This document shows positions 1-8,489 of a DNA stretch of 64,000 bases, piece by piece; the first letter of the stretch is position 1; every line of letters starts with the position of its first letter. The notes under the pieces were generated by a model. The model was given only the letters and a program-made list of their open reading frames with translations. It was not told the DNA's origin and searched no databases. The stretch is taken from NCBI RefSeq assembly GCF_001375535.1, contig NZ_LN831197.1, forward strand, positions 2,726,099 through 2,790,098. Direction: 5' to 3'. The position numbers and the translations under genes are program-made. This DNA comes from Bacillus niameyensis (GTDB lineage Bacteria > Bacillota > Bacilli > Bacillales > Bacillaceae_C).

Positions 1-368
1 ATTCTTATAACCGCCATGTTATTCTCGAGGAACTTCCGACGATTTTCAACCATTGCTTTCAAAAAGTCTTCAAAGTGATCATATTTTTGATCCAATACTT
101 TATTTAATTCTTTAATGACAATCGGTCCAATCAATTTCACCATCATTGGAGAAACAATTGTCATCAACAGATCTTTTTTTGTTTTATAATGTCTAAAAAT
201 GGTGCCTTCCGCGACACCCGCTTTTTTGGCTATTTCGCTCGTTGACGTTGCCGCAAAGCCCTTTTCAGCAAAAGCCTCTGTTGCCGCAGCCAAAATCTTT
301 CTCTGTTTTTCCGTTAATCCCTCTTGATTAAGGAGAACATCATTAATCGTATTATGTTCTTCTGACAT
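1..368 (-). CDS. TetR/AcrR family repressor (C-terminus outside window)
   Basis: DNA-binding repressor, probably of the ABC exporter genes next to it. The N-terminal ~120 residues are present. They contain a helix-turn-helix typical of TetR proteins, with [20 protein letters not shown] at about residues 42-61, followed by the start of the ligand-binding helices. The start ATG at 368-366 is preceded by AAAGGAGC. The gene is third in a minus-strand operon (ATPase, permease, regulator), 44 bp after the permease stop, so autoregulation through the operators near 2188-2246 is likely. The protein is cut by the window edge, so its length and ligand domain cannot be judged. Confidence 0.9.
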   Translation of the reverse strand, partial: MSEEHNTINDVLLNQEGLTEKQRKILAAATEAFAEKGFAATSTSEIAKKAGVAEGTIFRHYKTKKDLLMTIVSPMMVKLIGPIVIKELNKVLDQKYDHFEDFLKAMVENRRKFLENNMAVIR

Positions 369-412
369 CGAAAAGCTCCTTTACAATCGCTCTGTATTAA
401 TGTCATTATAGC

Positions 413-1435
413 TTAAATGCGACGATATTTTCTAAGGGCAAAAATATTTAAGGTCACGAAAATAAGTGAGAATCCGATCAAGGCAAGAATATCCAAATAA
501 ATATCACCCCAACCACTCCCCCTAATCATGACATTTTTTAAGGCATCAGCTGCATAATACAATGGCGTAAAAGGCCCTATCCAACTAAGCCACCCGGAGA
601 TCGTTTCCAAGTTAAAAAGTCCCGAAAAGAATATTTGCGGTATGATAACAATCGGAATAAATTGCATCATCTGAAATTCATTGTTTGCAAAAGCAGATAA
701 CAGGGTGCCCAGTGTAAGTGCGGTTAAAGATAGCATAAAGGTAATCATTAACACATAAATAAGTGCTCCATCCATAAACATTCCAAGCACATAAATGGCA
801 TAAACAGTGATAATAGTCGCTTGAATTAAAGAAAACACTCCGAAGCCGAGTATATAGCCGACGACAATCTCCCATTTTCTTAGTGGGCTAGATAAGAGCC
901 TTTCGAGCGTTCCTGTTGTTCGCTCACGTAAAAAGGAAATACCCGCAATGAGAAATACGAAGAAGAAGATAAAGAATCCCACTAGGTAAGGTCCAAAATA
1001 ATCAAACTGCTCCATCTCATCCGATCCATGTAAGTAATCGACTTTTAATTCAGCAGCCGTACCATTCGCTTTGGTCAAGTTAGCTTGAATCCATTTCATA
1101 ACAGCACCAGACTTGCTTGGATCACTACCTTCAATAAATATAGCAGGAGATTGATTTGTAAATACTACGTATCCATCGATCTTTTGGTTAGCTAAATCTG
1201 CCTTTGCCATTTCTTGATTATGATATTCCGTTACTTTTGCATCTTCAACATTCATCTGTTCCAAGATGACATCTGGAACATTAACAAGACCAACTTTAGA
1301 AATATAATCATTTCCGCTGAAAACTAAATAAACCATTGAGAGAACAAGAATAGGAGCAAAGATTAACAAGCCTAAAGTTCTTTTGTCCCGTACAATTTGG
1401 CGCAGAATTCTTGTAACTAAAGCAAAAACTCTCAT
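413..1435 (-). CDS. ABC-2 type exporter permease
   Basis: Membrane subunit of a two-gene ABC exporter. The 340-residue protein has one N-terminal membrane helix (about residues 22-40), a ~110-residue external loop, and five further helices ending in the usual short basic tail. This is the ABC2_membrane/YhgE-like layout seen in drug and linearmycin-type exporters. Its ATG overlaps the stop of the ATPase gene by one base, so translational coupling is expected. The substrate cannot be read from the sequence; control by a TetR protein suggests a toxic small molecule or drug. Confidence 0.88.
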   Translation of the reverse strand: MRVFALVTRILRQIVRDKRTLGLLIFAPILVLSMVYLVFSGNDYISKVGLVNVPDVILEQMNVEDAKVTEYHNQEMAKADLANQKIDGYVVFTNQSPAIFIEGSDPSKSGAVMKWIQANLTKANGTAAELKVDYLHGSDEMEQFDYFGPYLVGFFIFFFVFLIAGISFLRERTTGTLERLLSSPLRKWEIVVGYILGFGVFSLIQATIITVYAIYVLGMFMDGALIYVLMITFMLSLTALTLGTLLSAFANNEFQMMQFIPIVIIPQIFFSGLFNLETISGWLSWIGPFTPLYYAADALKNVMIRGSGWGDIYLDILALIGFSLIFVTLNIFALRKYRRI

Positions 1436-2163
1436 TAATGAGCACCCCCATAAACTAGAAACGCATCCTCAATGGATATAGAATTCGTTTCTCTTTTTAA
1501 TTCTTCTGGAGTACCGACTGCAATTAATTTCCCGTCACGAATTAATCCTAATCGATCACATTTTTCTGCCTCATCCATAACATGTGTTGTCACGATCAAT
1601 GTTTTTCCTTGTTGTTTTAGCTCGTAAAAAGCTTGCCAAATATTCTTTCTTAAAACTGGGTCAATCCCAACAGTCGGTTCATCTAGAATCAAAATTTCTG
1701 GTTCATGTAAAAGCGCAATTGCTAAAGACAATCTTCTTTTCATTCCGCCAGAATAGTTTGACACCAACTTTGACAAGTCATTGGACAATTGGACAAGTTC
1801 CATGACTTCTTTTATCCGTTTGGATTGCTTTGCCCTTTTTATTCCATAAAGAGAGGCAAAAAACTGCAAATTTTCCTTGGCCGTTAAATCATCATAAAGG
1901 GCATCAGATTGTGCCATATAGCCAATTCTAGTTATTAACTTTAAATCAGGCATTTTCCCTTGAAGAACATAATTTTCCCCAGAAGTTGGGATGTCCAACC
2001 CAGATAGTTGCTTTACTAAGGTTGTTTTTCCCGCACCAGACGGACCGAGCAAACCAAAAATTTCCCCTTCTTTAATATCCAAAGTAATATCATATAGTAC
2101 TTGATGTTTCCCAAAACTTTTCGAGACGTTGCGTATGGAAATACAAGCTTGACGGTTATTCAT
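1435..2163 (-). CDS. ABC exporter ATP-binding protein
   Basis: Energy-coupling subunit for the permease encoded immediately downstream. All nucleotide-binding motifs are visible in the 242 residues: Walker A GPSGAGKTTL, signature YSGGMKRRLS, Walker B ILILDEPTVGID and the switch His in VTTHVMDEA. This matches the CcmA/DRA-type family of drug exporters. The ATG follows AGGATG. It is the first gene of the operon, and the promoter region carries two copies of a TetR-type operator. Confidence 0.93.
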   Translation of the reverse strand: MNNRQACISIRNVSKSFGKHQVLYDITLDIKEGEIFGLLGPSGAGKTTLVKQLSGLDIPTSGENYVLQGKMPDLKLITRIGYMAQSDALYDDLTAKENLQFFASLYGIKRAKQSKRIKEVMELVQLSNDLSKLVSNYSGGMKRRLSLAIALLHEPEILILDEPTVGIDPVLRKNIWQAFYELKQQGKTLIVTTHVMDEAEKCDRLGLIRDGKLIAVGTPEELKRETNSISIEDAFLVYGGAH

Positions 2164-2187
2164 GAGTTCACATCCTGTTTTTTAATG

Positions 2188-2246
2188 AGTGATTACTCAC
2201 TTTATTATATATCGATTGTGTTTATTTGTGAAGTGATTACTCACTT
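2188..2246 (-). promoter_or_regulatory. Paired TetR-type operators upstream of the exporter operon
   Basis: The 15-mer AGTGATTACTCACTT occurs twice, at 2188-2202 and 2232-2246. Each has AGTGA/TCACT arms around a 4-bp centre, and the second copy has perfect 6-bp arms. The copies are 44 bp apart, about four helical turns, and bracket the expected promoter of the ATPase gene. They are the probable binding sites of the TetR protein encoded at the end of the same operon. Confidence 0.75.
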
Positions 2247-2258
2247 TTAAATACTATT

Positions 2259-2287
2259 AAAAAACACACCCCTCAAGGATGTGTTGA
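2259..2287 (-). terminator. Intrinsic terminator after the DinB gene
   Basis: Read on the minus strand, the arms AACACATCC and GGGTGTGTT form a hairpin with one mismatch, followed by TTTTTAATAG. It lies just past the stop of the DinB gene and isolates it from the exporter operon. Confidence 0.7.
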
Positions 2288-2294
2288 TAGCAGA

Positions 2295-2765
2295 TTATTG
2301 CATTTCTTTTGTTGGGCCCATAATCCCTGGTACAGGAAGCCCTGCTTGGCGTAGTAAGACCGTCATTTGTCCACGATGATGAGTTTGATGATCAATCAAG
2401 CCGCGTAAAAGTTTGCCACGTGGAGCTGGACCGACAAAGCCAGTTACTTCTTCTAATAAAGAGTCATCCGTTAACTTTGGTGCCTCGCTCTTAAAAGCAG
2501 CAATCACCTTTTCATAGGCTTGTACGATTTCCGCAACATCGGTTGGCACGGGTTGATCTTGCGTTGGACCAGGAATTTGTAAACCAGCGAAATGACCAAA
2601 TGCCCCAGCTGCACCTACTAAATGCCATGCTAACCATCCAAGCGAGTTATGGCCTTCAACAATAGATTGATCAAGCTTCTCATTTGTAATAGCTTGAATT
2701 ACTCGCAACGTTCCATCTGCAGAAACTGACCAATCCTCTAAAAAATCTTCAACTTTACGATACAT
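2295..2765 (-). CDS. DinB/YfiT-like four-helix metalloenzyme-fold protein
   Basis: A DinB superfamily member of about 156 residues. These proteins usually place three histidines around a metal, and some are thiol transferases for bacillithiol. Candidate ligands here are the His in LAWHLVGAAG and the HQTHHRGQ motif near the C-terminus. Three in-frame ATGs lie close together; GAGGGTG is best spaced for the one at 2765-2763 (MYRKVEDF), so I start there rather than at 2786. It is a monocistronic gene with its own terminator. The substrate is unknown. Confidence 0.8.
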   Translation of the reverse strand: MYRKVEDFLEDWSVSADGTLRVIQAITNEKLDQSIVEGHNSLGWLAWHLVGAAGAFGHFAGLQIPGPTQDQPVPTDVAEIVQAYEKVIAAFKSEAPKLTDDSLLEEVTGFVGPAPRGKLLRGLIDHQTHHRGQMTVLLRQAGLPVPGIMGPTKEMQ

Positions 2766-2956
2766 ATTCATCACCCTCACTTTCATGAATTAAAGTTGTC
2801 CTTTTTATCATAACGAACATGGATAGGGGATAGCAATTTCAGAGCTCAAAATAATCATTTTCACAAAATATTTTAAGACCTATTAAGGACATCCTAAAAG
2901 TTCCAAAACTCGCTATATTAAAAGTATAGATTCAAATTTATTAATGGAGGGATGAA

Positions 2957-4195
2957 ATGAAACAGGAGTTAAATGCGGTTACAACCAACTCAATCATTGT
3001 TAAAAAAAGCCTTTGGAGCAAGATGGGACCTGCATTTATCACTTCCGCCCTAGTTTTAGGACCAGGGAGCATTACGCTTTCATTGAAAATTGGCGCCATT
3101 TATGACACACAACTCATCTGGACACTTGTCATTGCTGTTCTATTCATGATGGTCTATACCGAAATGAGCACTCGTATTGGTCTCGCCACCCAGGCAAGTT
3201 TCATTGATGTTATGAAGCAACGTTGGGGAAAATTTGCTGGTGTTTTAATCGGAGTCGGTGCGTTCTTAGTTACTGCGTCTTTTCAAGCAGGCAATGCGAT
3301 TGGAACAGGAATTGCCACATCTATGGTCTTTGGCACACAGGCAAATTTATGGATTGTTGTCATGACGGCTTTGGGGATTCTTTTATTATTTATGAAACAA
3401 TTTTATGCTATTTTGGAAAAATTAATGCTTGGCCTTATTTTACTCATGTTGCTTGCATTTATTATTACCGTCATTCTAGTTAAGCCTTCTATTGGAGCAA
3501 TCTTTAGTGGCTTTATCCCCTCATTTCCTGATGGAAGTATGGGCCTAGTGATCGCGCTATTTGCTACTAGTTTTTCAATTGTTGGAGCCATTTACCAATC
3601 CTACTTAGTTAGAGAAAAAGGGTGGACGATCCAAGATGCTTCATCAGGAATGAAAGAGTCCTATCTTGGGATTTTCATTCTAGGTTTCATTTCATTTTTA
3701 ATTATGATTTCTGCAGCTACCATTTTGAAACCACAAGGATTGGTCGTCAATGATGCCTCTGAAATGGGGGCAGCGCTCGAGCCATTATTTGGTTCATGGT
3801 CGACTATTGTTTTTATGCTTGGTCTGTTCGGGGCCTCCTTTTCCTCGATGATTGGGAATGCCACAATCGGGGGATCCATGCTGGCCGACGGTATTGGTTT
3901 TGGCTACAAGCTGTCCAATTGGCCTGTAAAAATTTCTATAATCTTGGTCATGCTTTTCGGCTCGATTGTTGGACTTGTCTTTGGGCAAGCACCTGTAAAC
4001 CTCATTATTTTCGCACAAGCGATCACAATTATCGTTGTTCCCTTTATCGCCATTTGCATTTTAGTTGTTGCGAATGATGCAAAGATTATGGGGCAACTCA
4101 AGAATTCATTGTGGAAAAATATTGTTGGGTTTCTTGGGCTTATTGTTCTAATTTATCTTGCAATTAACAACGTTAGAAATATATTCTTTTCATAG
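2957..4195 (+). CDS. Nramp-fold transporter lacking the canonical metal motifs
   Basis: A polytopic inner-membrane protein of 412 residues with about eleven hydrophobic helices and the overall Nramp (SLC11/MntH) sequence pattern. In classical Nramp proteins helix 1 carries DPGN and helix 6 carries MPHN, which bind the metal ion. Here the corresponding positions read GPGS (residues 35-38) and IVGA (about 207-210). The metal ligands Asp, Asn and Met are therefore all absent, so manganese or iron transport should not be assumed. The start follows GGAGGG. A strong terminator follows the stop, and the gene appears to be alone. Confidence 0.85.
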   Translation: MKQELNAVTTNSIIVKKSLWSKMGPAFITSALVLGPGSITLSLKIGAIYDTQLIWTLVIAVLFMMVYTEMSTRIGLATQASFIDVMKQRWGKFAGVLIGVGAFLVTASFQAGNAIGTGIATSMVFGTQANLWIVVMTALGILLLFMKQFYAILEKLMLGLILLMLLAFIITVILVKPSIGAIFSGFIPSFPDGSMGLVIALFATSFSIVGAIYQSYLVREKGWTIQDASSGMKESYLGIFILGFISFLIMISAATILKPQGLVVNDASEMGAALEPLFGSWSTIVFMLGLFGASFSSMIGNATIGGSMLADGIGFGYKLSNWPVKISIILVMLFGSIVGLVFGQAPVNLIIFAQAITIIVVPFIAICILVVANDAKIMGQLKNSLWKNIVGFLGLIVLIYLAINNVRNIFFS

Positions 4196-4206
4196 GTAGA
4201 GTGACA

Positions 4207-4249
4207 AGTGCCTATTCCCTCCTAATTAAGGGATTGGCACTATTTTTTT
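4207..4249 (+). terminator. Intrinsic terminator after the Nramp-like gene
   Basis: AGTGCC pairs with GGCACT and an inner TCCCT pairs with AGGGA around an AATTA-containing loop, followed by a run of seven T. Confidence 0.85.
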
Positions 4250-4268
4250 AAAAAAGGCGGTCTTACAA

Positions 4269-5012
4269 ATGATTGAATACGATAGTTTTTACGATAAAAT
4301 TGCCAAAATCAATGGTTGGGATTTTAGCCAAGTCAAATGCCACTCTGAAGGTGTTCAATGGGATTTTTATGAAGAGGTACAGAAAAGGTGCAAAAATACC
4401 GACATTTTATTGGATATTGGTACAGGCGGTGGAGAAAATGTTCTAAAAATAGCTGCCTCTTTATCTTTCTTAATTGGCATCGATCTTTCAGGTGAAATGA
4501 TCAAAACGGCTCGAGCAAATCTTAACAAATCTAACAAAAGGAATGTCCGATTCTTGCAAATGTCTTCTCAACAGTTGCAATTTCCTGATAGCTTTTTTGA
4601 CATCATCTCCTGTCGCCATGCACCATTTAATGCTGCTGAAGTTGCTAGAGTATTGAAAAAAGGTGGTACCTTTTTGACACAACAAGTAAGTGAAGATGAC
4701 AAAGTAAATTTAAAAGAGGCATTTGGCCGTGGACAATCGTTTGAAGAAATTGATGGTACATTAAAGAATAAATATATACAGGAACTACAGTATGCAGGTT
4801 TTTCTAAAGTTCACTCGTATGAGTATAATGCCGTCGAATATTATCAACGACCTGAGGATCTGTTATTTTTACTTACACATACACCTGTTATCAGTAACTT
4901 TGGTCATAATGAACAGGACTACACCATTCTTGATCAATTTATTAAAAACAATCAGACTGATAAAGGGATCCAGACGAATTCAAAAAGATTTATGATTATA
5001 GCGAACAATTAA
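4269..5012 (+). CDS. Class I SAM-dependent methyltransferase
   Basis: A small-molecule-type methyltransferase of 247 residues. Motif I is LLDIGTGGGENVL (about residues 46-58), the acidic end of beta-2 is GIDLSGEMI, and the motif IV region is FDIISCRHAPFNA. The Methyltransf_11/25 core is complete and the C-terminal third probably forms the substrate cap. The start ATG follows an AAGGCGG site. The gene sits between two terminators, so it is expressed alone; nothing nearby indicates the substrate. Confidence 0.85.
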   Translation: MIEYDSFYDKIAKINGWDFSQVKCHSEGVQWDFYEEVQKRCKNTDILLDIGTGGGENVLKIAASLSFLIGIDLSGEMIKTARANLNKSNKRNVRFLQMSSQQLQFPDSFFDIISCRHAPFNAAEVARVLKKGGTFLTQQVSEDDKVNLKEAFGRGQSFEEIDGTLKNKYIQELQYAGFSKVHSYEYNAVEYYQRPEDLLFLLTHTPVISNFGHNEQDYTILDQFIKNNQTDKGIQTNSKRFMIIANN

Positions 5013-5018
5013 GATAGT

Positions 5019-5062
5019 GGTGCCTGCCTCTTTTATAGTAATTCGTTGTAAGAGGAGGCACC
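5019..5062. terminator. Bidirectional terminator between convergent genes
   Basis: GGTGCCT-CCTCTT pairs with AAGAGG-AGGCACC, with a single bulged G. It separates the methyltransferase (plus) from the Rpn gene (minus) and can serve both. Confidence 0.75.
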
Positions 5063-5069
5063 TAAATTA

Positions 5070-6350
5070 TTACTTTTCAATCGTTCCCCGTTGAATTTCA
5101 ATGACCCTATCCTCAGTAAGCCCCGTGGATTCAGCAGTAAATTTAATATCCAGTCCCTTTTCTAAAAGACGAAGAGCAATGGCCTCCTTTTCTGCCCTTT
5201 TTGTTTCTTCTTTCAGCCTTTCTTTAACGTCTTTTGTTTCTTCCGCAATTTTCATTGCCCTGCGCTTTATACTTTCTTCCATTTGAAGCAATTGCTCTTC
5301 TTTTTCTTTTAATGCCCTTTTCTCTTCACCTAATACCTTTTTCTCTTCACCTATAGCTTCTTTCTCTTGACCTATAGCTTCTTTCTCTTGACCTAAAGAT
5401 TTTTCCTCTTCAAATAATGCTTTTTTCTCTTCAGCCAATGCTTTTTTCTCTTCTTCAAACAATTCCTTTTCGCGTTGATAAGCTTCTTCATCCAAGATGT
5501 GCTTGAGCCGAGATTCGTATGCCAGATATTGTTCTTGCGTCATACTTAACTCCTCCCAGCTTTGAAATGCTCTACGAAGCGTTTCATCTTTCATTGCAAT
5601 CGCCTCCAACTCCTTATAAATGTCATCATAGACTTTGCTATTTCTACGATCAACCATACCGAGCATCAAGAGCCATCTTGCCAAAACGTCGTTCCATGGA
5701 TCCAGTTTATCATCTTTCCAATCCTTAATTAACTTGGACATCTCAATGAAATGGAATTCCAACATATCAGTTAACCTAAATTGTTCCTCATCCTCGAACA
5801 AATGATAGGTAGTATGGAAGCGATCCGTCTGCTTAATAATGTCGAAATTAAGGATATTAATCGATATGACAGGCCGCAGTTCACTGTAACTCATATTTTT
5901 TCCCAATGGACTTCTATAAGCACCTGCCCAGTAGAACAGAGAACGTTTGATCATATTGTATTTATCTGTGAATTGGATTTCTACATTAATCCTTTCATCA
6001 GCATCTGTCGTTACCAACAAATCTAATCTTGATAACTTATCATCCATATATTCCCTGCCAGATTCCGTGTTCAAAAAGGTGATGTCCTTGATCGGATTTC
6101 TACCGGTTTTTTGTAGAATAGCATTTAAAAAGACAACGGTAATTTCCTTATTTCTTTCACTGCCAAAAAGCTGTTTGAACGCATAATCAATTTTCAAATC
6201 CATGAGTCGCTCTAATGGGATTCTTTTTAACAACTTAGTACTAAGTTGTTCCTCTTGTTGTTTCATGTTGTAGTTTTTGAAGTCTTCCCTAATATAACCA
6301 TGTGGAATTACCTTAGTGGTATTTTCATACTGTAGTTTAGCCAGCGCCAT
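5070..6350 (-). CDS. Rpn-family recombination-promoting nuclease/putative transposase (PD-(D/E)XK)
   Basis: A 426-residue member of the PDDEXK_2/Rpn family. The nuclease domain is in the first half: LMDLKIDYAFKQLFG opens the domain, and RLDLLVTTD followed by INVEIQ supplies the D-(x)n-ExQ catalytic signature. Residues ~285-400 are almost entirely charged coiled coil built from seven-residue units such as EEKKALA, GQEKEAI and GEEKKVL. The DNA repeat underlying these units suggests slippage growth. The end IELQRGT-like helix is typical of the family. SD AAGGGGTG precedes ATG. Rpn proteins are DNA endonucleases found as multicopy mobile-like genes; a decayed second copy lies at 7357-7422. Confidence 0.88.
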   Translation of the reverse strand: MALAKLQYENTTKVIPHGYIREDFKNYNMKQQEEQLSTKLLKRIPLERLMDLKIDYAFKQLFGSERNKEITVVFLNAILQKTGRNPIKDITFLNTESGREYMDDKLSRLDLLVTTDADERINVEIQFTDKYNMIKRSLFYWAGAYRSPLGKNMSYSELRPVISINILNFDIIKQTDRFHTTYHLFEDEEQFRLTDMLEFHFIEMSKLIKDWKDDKLDPWNDVLARWLLMLGMVDRRNSKVYDDIYKELEAIAMKDETLRRAFQSWEELSMTQEQYLAYESRLKHILDEEAYQREKELFEEEKKALAEEKKALFEEEKSLGQEKEAIGQEKEAIGEEKKVLGEEKRALKEKEEQLLQMEESIKRRAMKIAEETKDVKERLKEETKRAEKEAIALRLLEKGLDIKFTAESTGLTEDRVIEIQRGTIEK

Positions 6351-6450
6351 ACAAACACCCCTTCATGTGTTATGGAGACTTAACTAAAGATGGAGTTCTA
6401 CTAACAGTATACCAAAGATACGAGCAAATACAAACAAATGTTCCTGTTTG

Positions 6451-7299
6451 TCATTTTTTCAGTTGTTGCAAAATGATCCGCTCAAACCATTTCCATGGTA
6501 GGAGAGCCTTGCCCCAGATTGCTACAAGCGCCCCTTTCCCTAAGGGATAACGGAATTTTGTACGATTGCTCTCAACTATATTAGCAATCTTCTTTGCTAG
6601 TTGTTGGGGATCGGTTGCCTTTTTAGTGATATTTTTACTGAATGCAAGAATCGCAGAAAAGGGCTTCTGATAAGGGGAATTTTCCTTTTTCCTGTATTCA
6701 ATATAATCAATACTTTTATCCCAAATCGCTGTTTGGTAGGCCCCAGGTTCAATTAATATAACTTCAACACCATACGGGAGCATTTCTAAACGGAGCGACT
6801 CACTGAATCCTTCAAGAGCAAATTTTGAAGCGGAATACGCCCCATATCCCGGAAATCCCACGCTGCCGCTCACACTACTAATATTGATAATCTTCCCATT
6901 TCTCTGTTCCCTCATTAATGGAAGGACTGCCGTTGTTAGTAAAACAACTCCGAGAAAATTCGTATTCATCATCAATTCCCAGTCTTCAACAGAGGTTTCT
7001 TCCACATAACCACCAAAGGAAATTCCAGCATTATTGACTAATACATCAAGTCTCCCAAACCGTTCATAGATGTCATTCACGACTTTAGGGATTTGTTGCT
7101 TATTCGTGACGTCTAATTCTAAAATTTCTATCTGATCACGAACTTTGTTTTCTTCAGCCACTGCTACTAATTGATTCTGTTTATGTAAGTCACGCATCGT
7201 TGCAATCACAAAATAATGTTTTTTTGCTAGTTCAATGGAAGTGTATAAACCAAATCCGCTCGAGGTACCAGTAACCAATGCAATTTTTTTAGCACTCAT
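6451..7299 (-). CDS. Short-chain dehydrogenase/reductase
   Basis: An NAD(P)-dependent oxidoreductase of 282 residues with the classical SDR motifs: the nucleotide-binding TGTSSGFG near the N-terminus, NNAGIS, the catalytic Ser in INISSVSG, and YGAYSASK with Tyr and Lys. The C-terminal extension and hydrophobic substrate region resemble the 17-beta-hydroxysteroid dehydrogenase-like/YusZ group. I use ATG at 7299 because GGAAGGA stands just before it; a GTG four codons upstream has no properly spaced site. The substrate is unknown. Confidence 0.87.
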   Translation of the reverse strand: MSAKKIALVTGTSSGFGLYTSIELAKKHYFVIATMRDLHKQNQLVAVAEENKVRDQIEILELDVTNKQQIPKVVNDIYERFGRLDVLVNNAGISFGGYVEETSVEDWELMMNTNFLGVVLLTTAVLPLMREQRNGKIINISSVSGSVGFPGYGAYSASKFALEGFSESLRLEMLPYGVEVILIEPGAYQTAIWDKSIDYIEYRKKENSPYQKPFSAILAFSKNITKKATDPQQLAKKIANIVESNRTKFRYPLGKGALVAIWGKALLPWKWFERIILQQLKK

Positions 7300-7356
7300 C
7301 TGTCCTTCCACTCCCTTTGTTCTTTTTTATTATAGTACGCTAGCATTTGCCCTCTA

Positions 7357-7422
7357 TCTCCTTATCAATATATCATCATGGACATTGCTATTTCTACGAT
7401 CAATCGTATTAGCATTAAGATG
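7357..7422 (-). pseudogene. Short relic of a second Rpn-family gene
   Basis: This stretch aligns with 5610-5675 inside the Rpn gene, including a 19-base identical core (TTGCTATTTCTACGATCAA). Read on the minus strand it encodes DRRNSNVHDDI, against DRRNSKVYDDI in the intact protein. Homology could not be followed on either side, so only a fragment remains. Otherwise the 300 bp between the SDR and the next gene hold no gene that I can see. Confidence 0.75.
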
Positions 7423-7601
7423 GATTCCACGAAATTATAGTTGTCCAATAGACTTAGTCTTTGCGGATTATTCGAGCCAATCATTCTGCCCTCCTCTTTA
7501 TGTACTTGGTTTTAAAAAAGCTTTATAAAATCATAATAAAATTAATTTTAGGGTGTCCTTTTGAGTCACTCGCCTATATATAAGGGGTGGAGGGATGTAA
7601 A

Positions 7602-8357
7602 ATGACAAATCAAATAAGTCATGTTGAATTTTTGGAGATTTCACCAGAGTTAGCTGTAAAAATTGGATTGAATGAAAGTATTATACTAAAACAATTAACT
7701 ATCTTAATCGATACATACGGAATATTAATGGACGGAGTGCATTGGGTCGCCATCACTTATAACGAGTGGCAAGAGATTTTCCCGTTTTGGTCTACCTCTA
7801 CGATTAAACGCATCTTTACCTCGCTTGAAAAAATGGGGCTTATAAAAATCGAGCAGCATGGTAAACATCGCTATGATCGTACCAATTGGTATTGTATTTG
7901 TGAACACACAAAGAAAGAGATCCGTTCCAGTTCCAAGAAACAGAAAGTTGAACTGGAGCAAACAAAAAATTCTACAAGTAAGAGAGCGCAACCTATGTCA
8001 CCTGAGCTAGAGAACAAATACCAAAAAGTAAAAAGACGGTTAAAAGAGCTATGCTTTTTCCCATTAAAAGCGGACCAAAAGAAAGAGCTCCAAGAAGCGA
8101 TAGTTACCTACCCCCTTCAACAAATCTTGGTGGCAATTGAGGAAACCGCCGCAAGGTCCATTTTCGCATGGAAATATGCCTATAAAGTTTTGGTTACTAA
8201 CCAAACACATGTCTCCCGGAAGCCCACTCGCCAGGAGATTCTTCCTGACTGGTTCGGAAAAGATGATGATACTATTTATGAATTCAGTGAGGAGCAACTA
8301 GCCAAGAAAAGGCGACTTGAAGCGATACAGGCAAAATATAGAGAGGCGGCTGGGTAG
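7602..8357 (+). CDS. Winged-helix replication-initiator-like protein
   Basis: A 251-residue protein whose N-terminal ~110 residues match the helix-turn-helix of plasmid/phage replication and DnaD-like proteins: ELAVKIGLNESIILKQL followed by STSTIKRIFTSLEKMGLI. The middle is a charged linker, and the C-terminal part (about 140-215) may be a DnaD-like helical domain. The last ~35 residues are charged. The start is ATG 7602 because GGAGGG at 7589-7594 is ideally spaced; a GTG upstream overlaps that site. No other plasmid or phage genes are near, so this may be a stray mobile-element gene. The function is inferred from weak similarity. Confidence 0.6.
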   Translation: MTNQISHVEFLEISPELAVKIGLNESIILKQLTILIDTYGILMDGVHWVAITYNEWQEIFPFWSTSTIKRIFTSLEKMGLIKIEQHGKHRYDRTNWYCICEHTKKEIRSSSKKQKVELEQTKNSTSKRAQPMSPELENKYQKVKRRLKELCFFPLKADQKKELQEAIVTYPLQQILVAIEETAARSIFAWKYAYKVLVTNQTHVSRKPTRQEILPDWFGKDDDTIYEFSEEQLAKKRRLEAIQAKYREAAG

Positions 8358-8489
8358 ATTAGAAATTCATTCCTTCCGCGGAATCTTGCCTTCGTTTCCT
8401 TTTCATGAATTTGAGCGATTATAGAAAACAAACTATAATAGATTTTAACTAGAAAGAGCTCTTATTACTACGCAAGGAGTACGATAATT

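Noticed and set aside
5280-5480. Repeat array considered as a CRISPR-like feature
   Set aside because: Units are contiguous 21-bp coding repeats without spacers, in frame within the Rpn gene.
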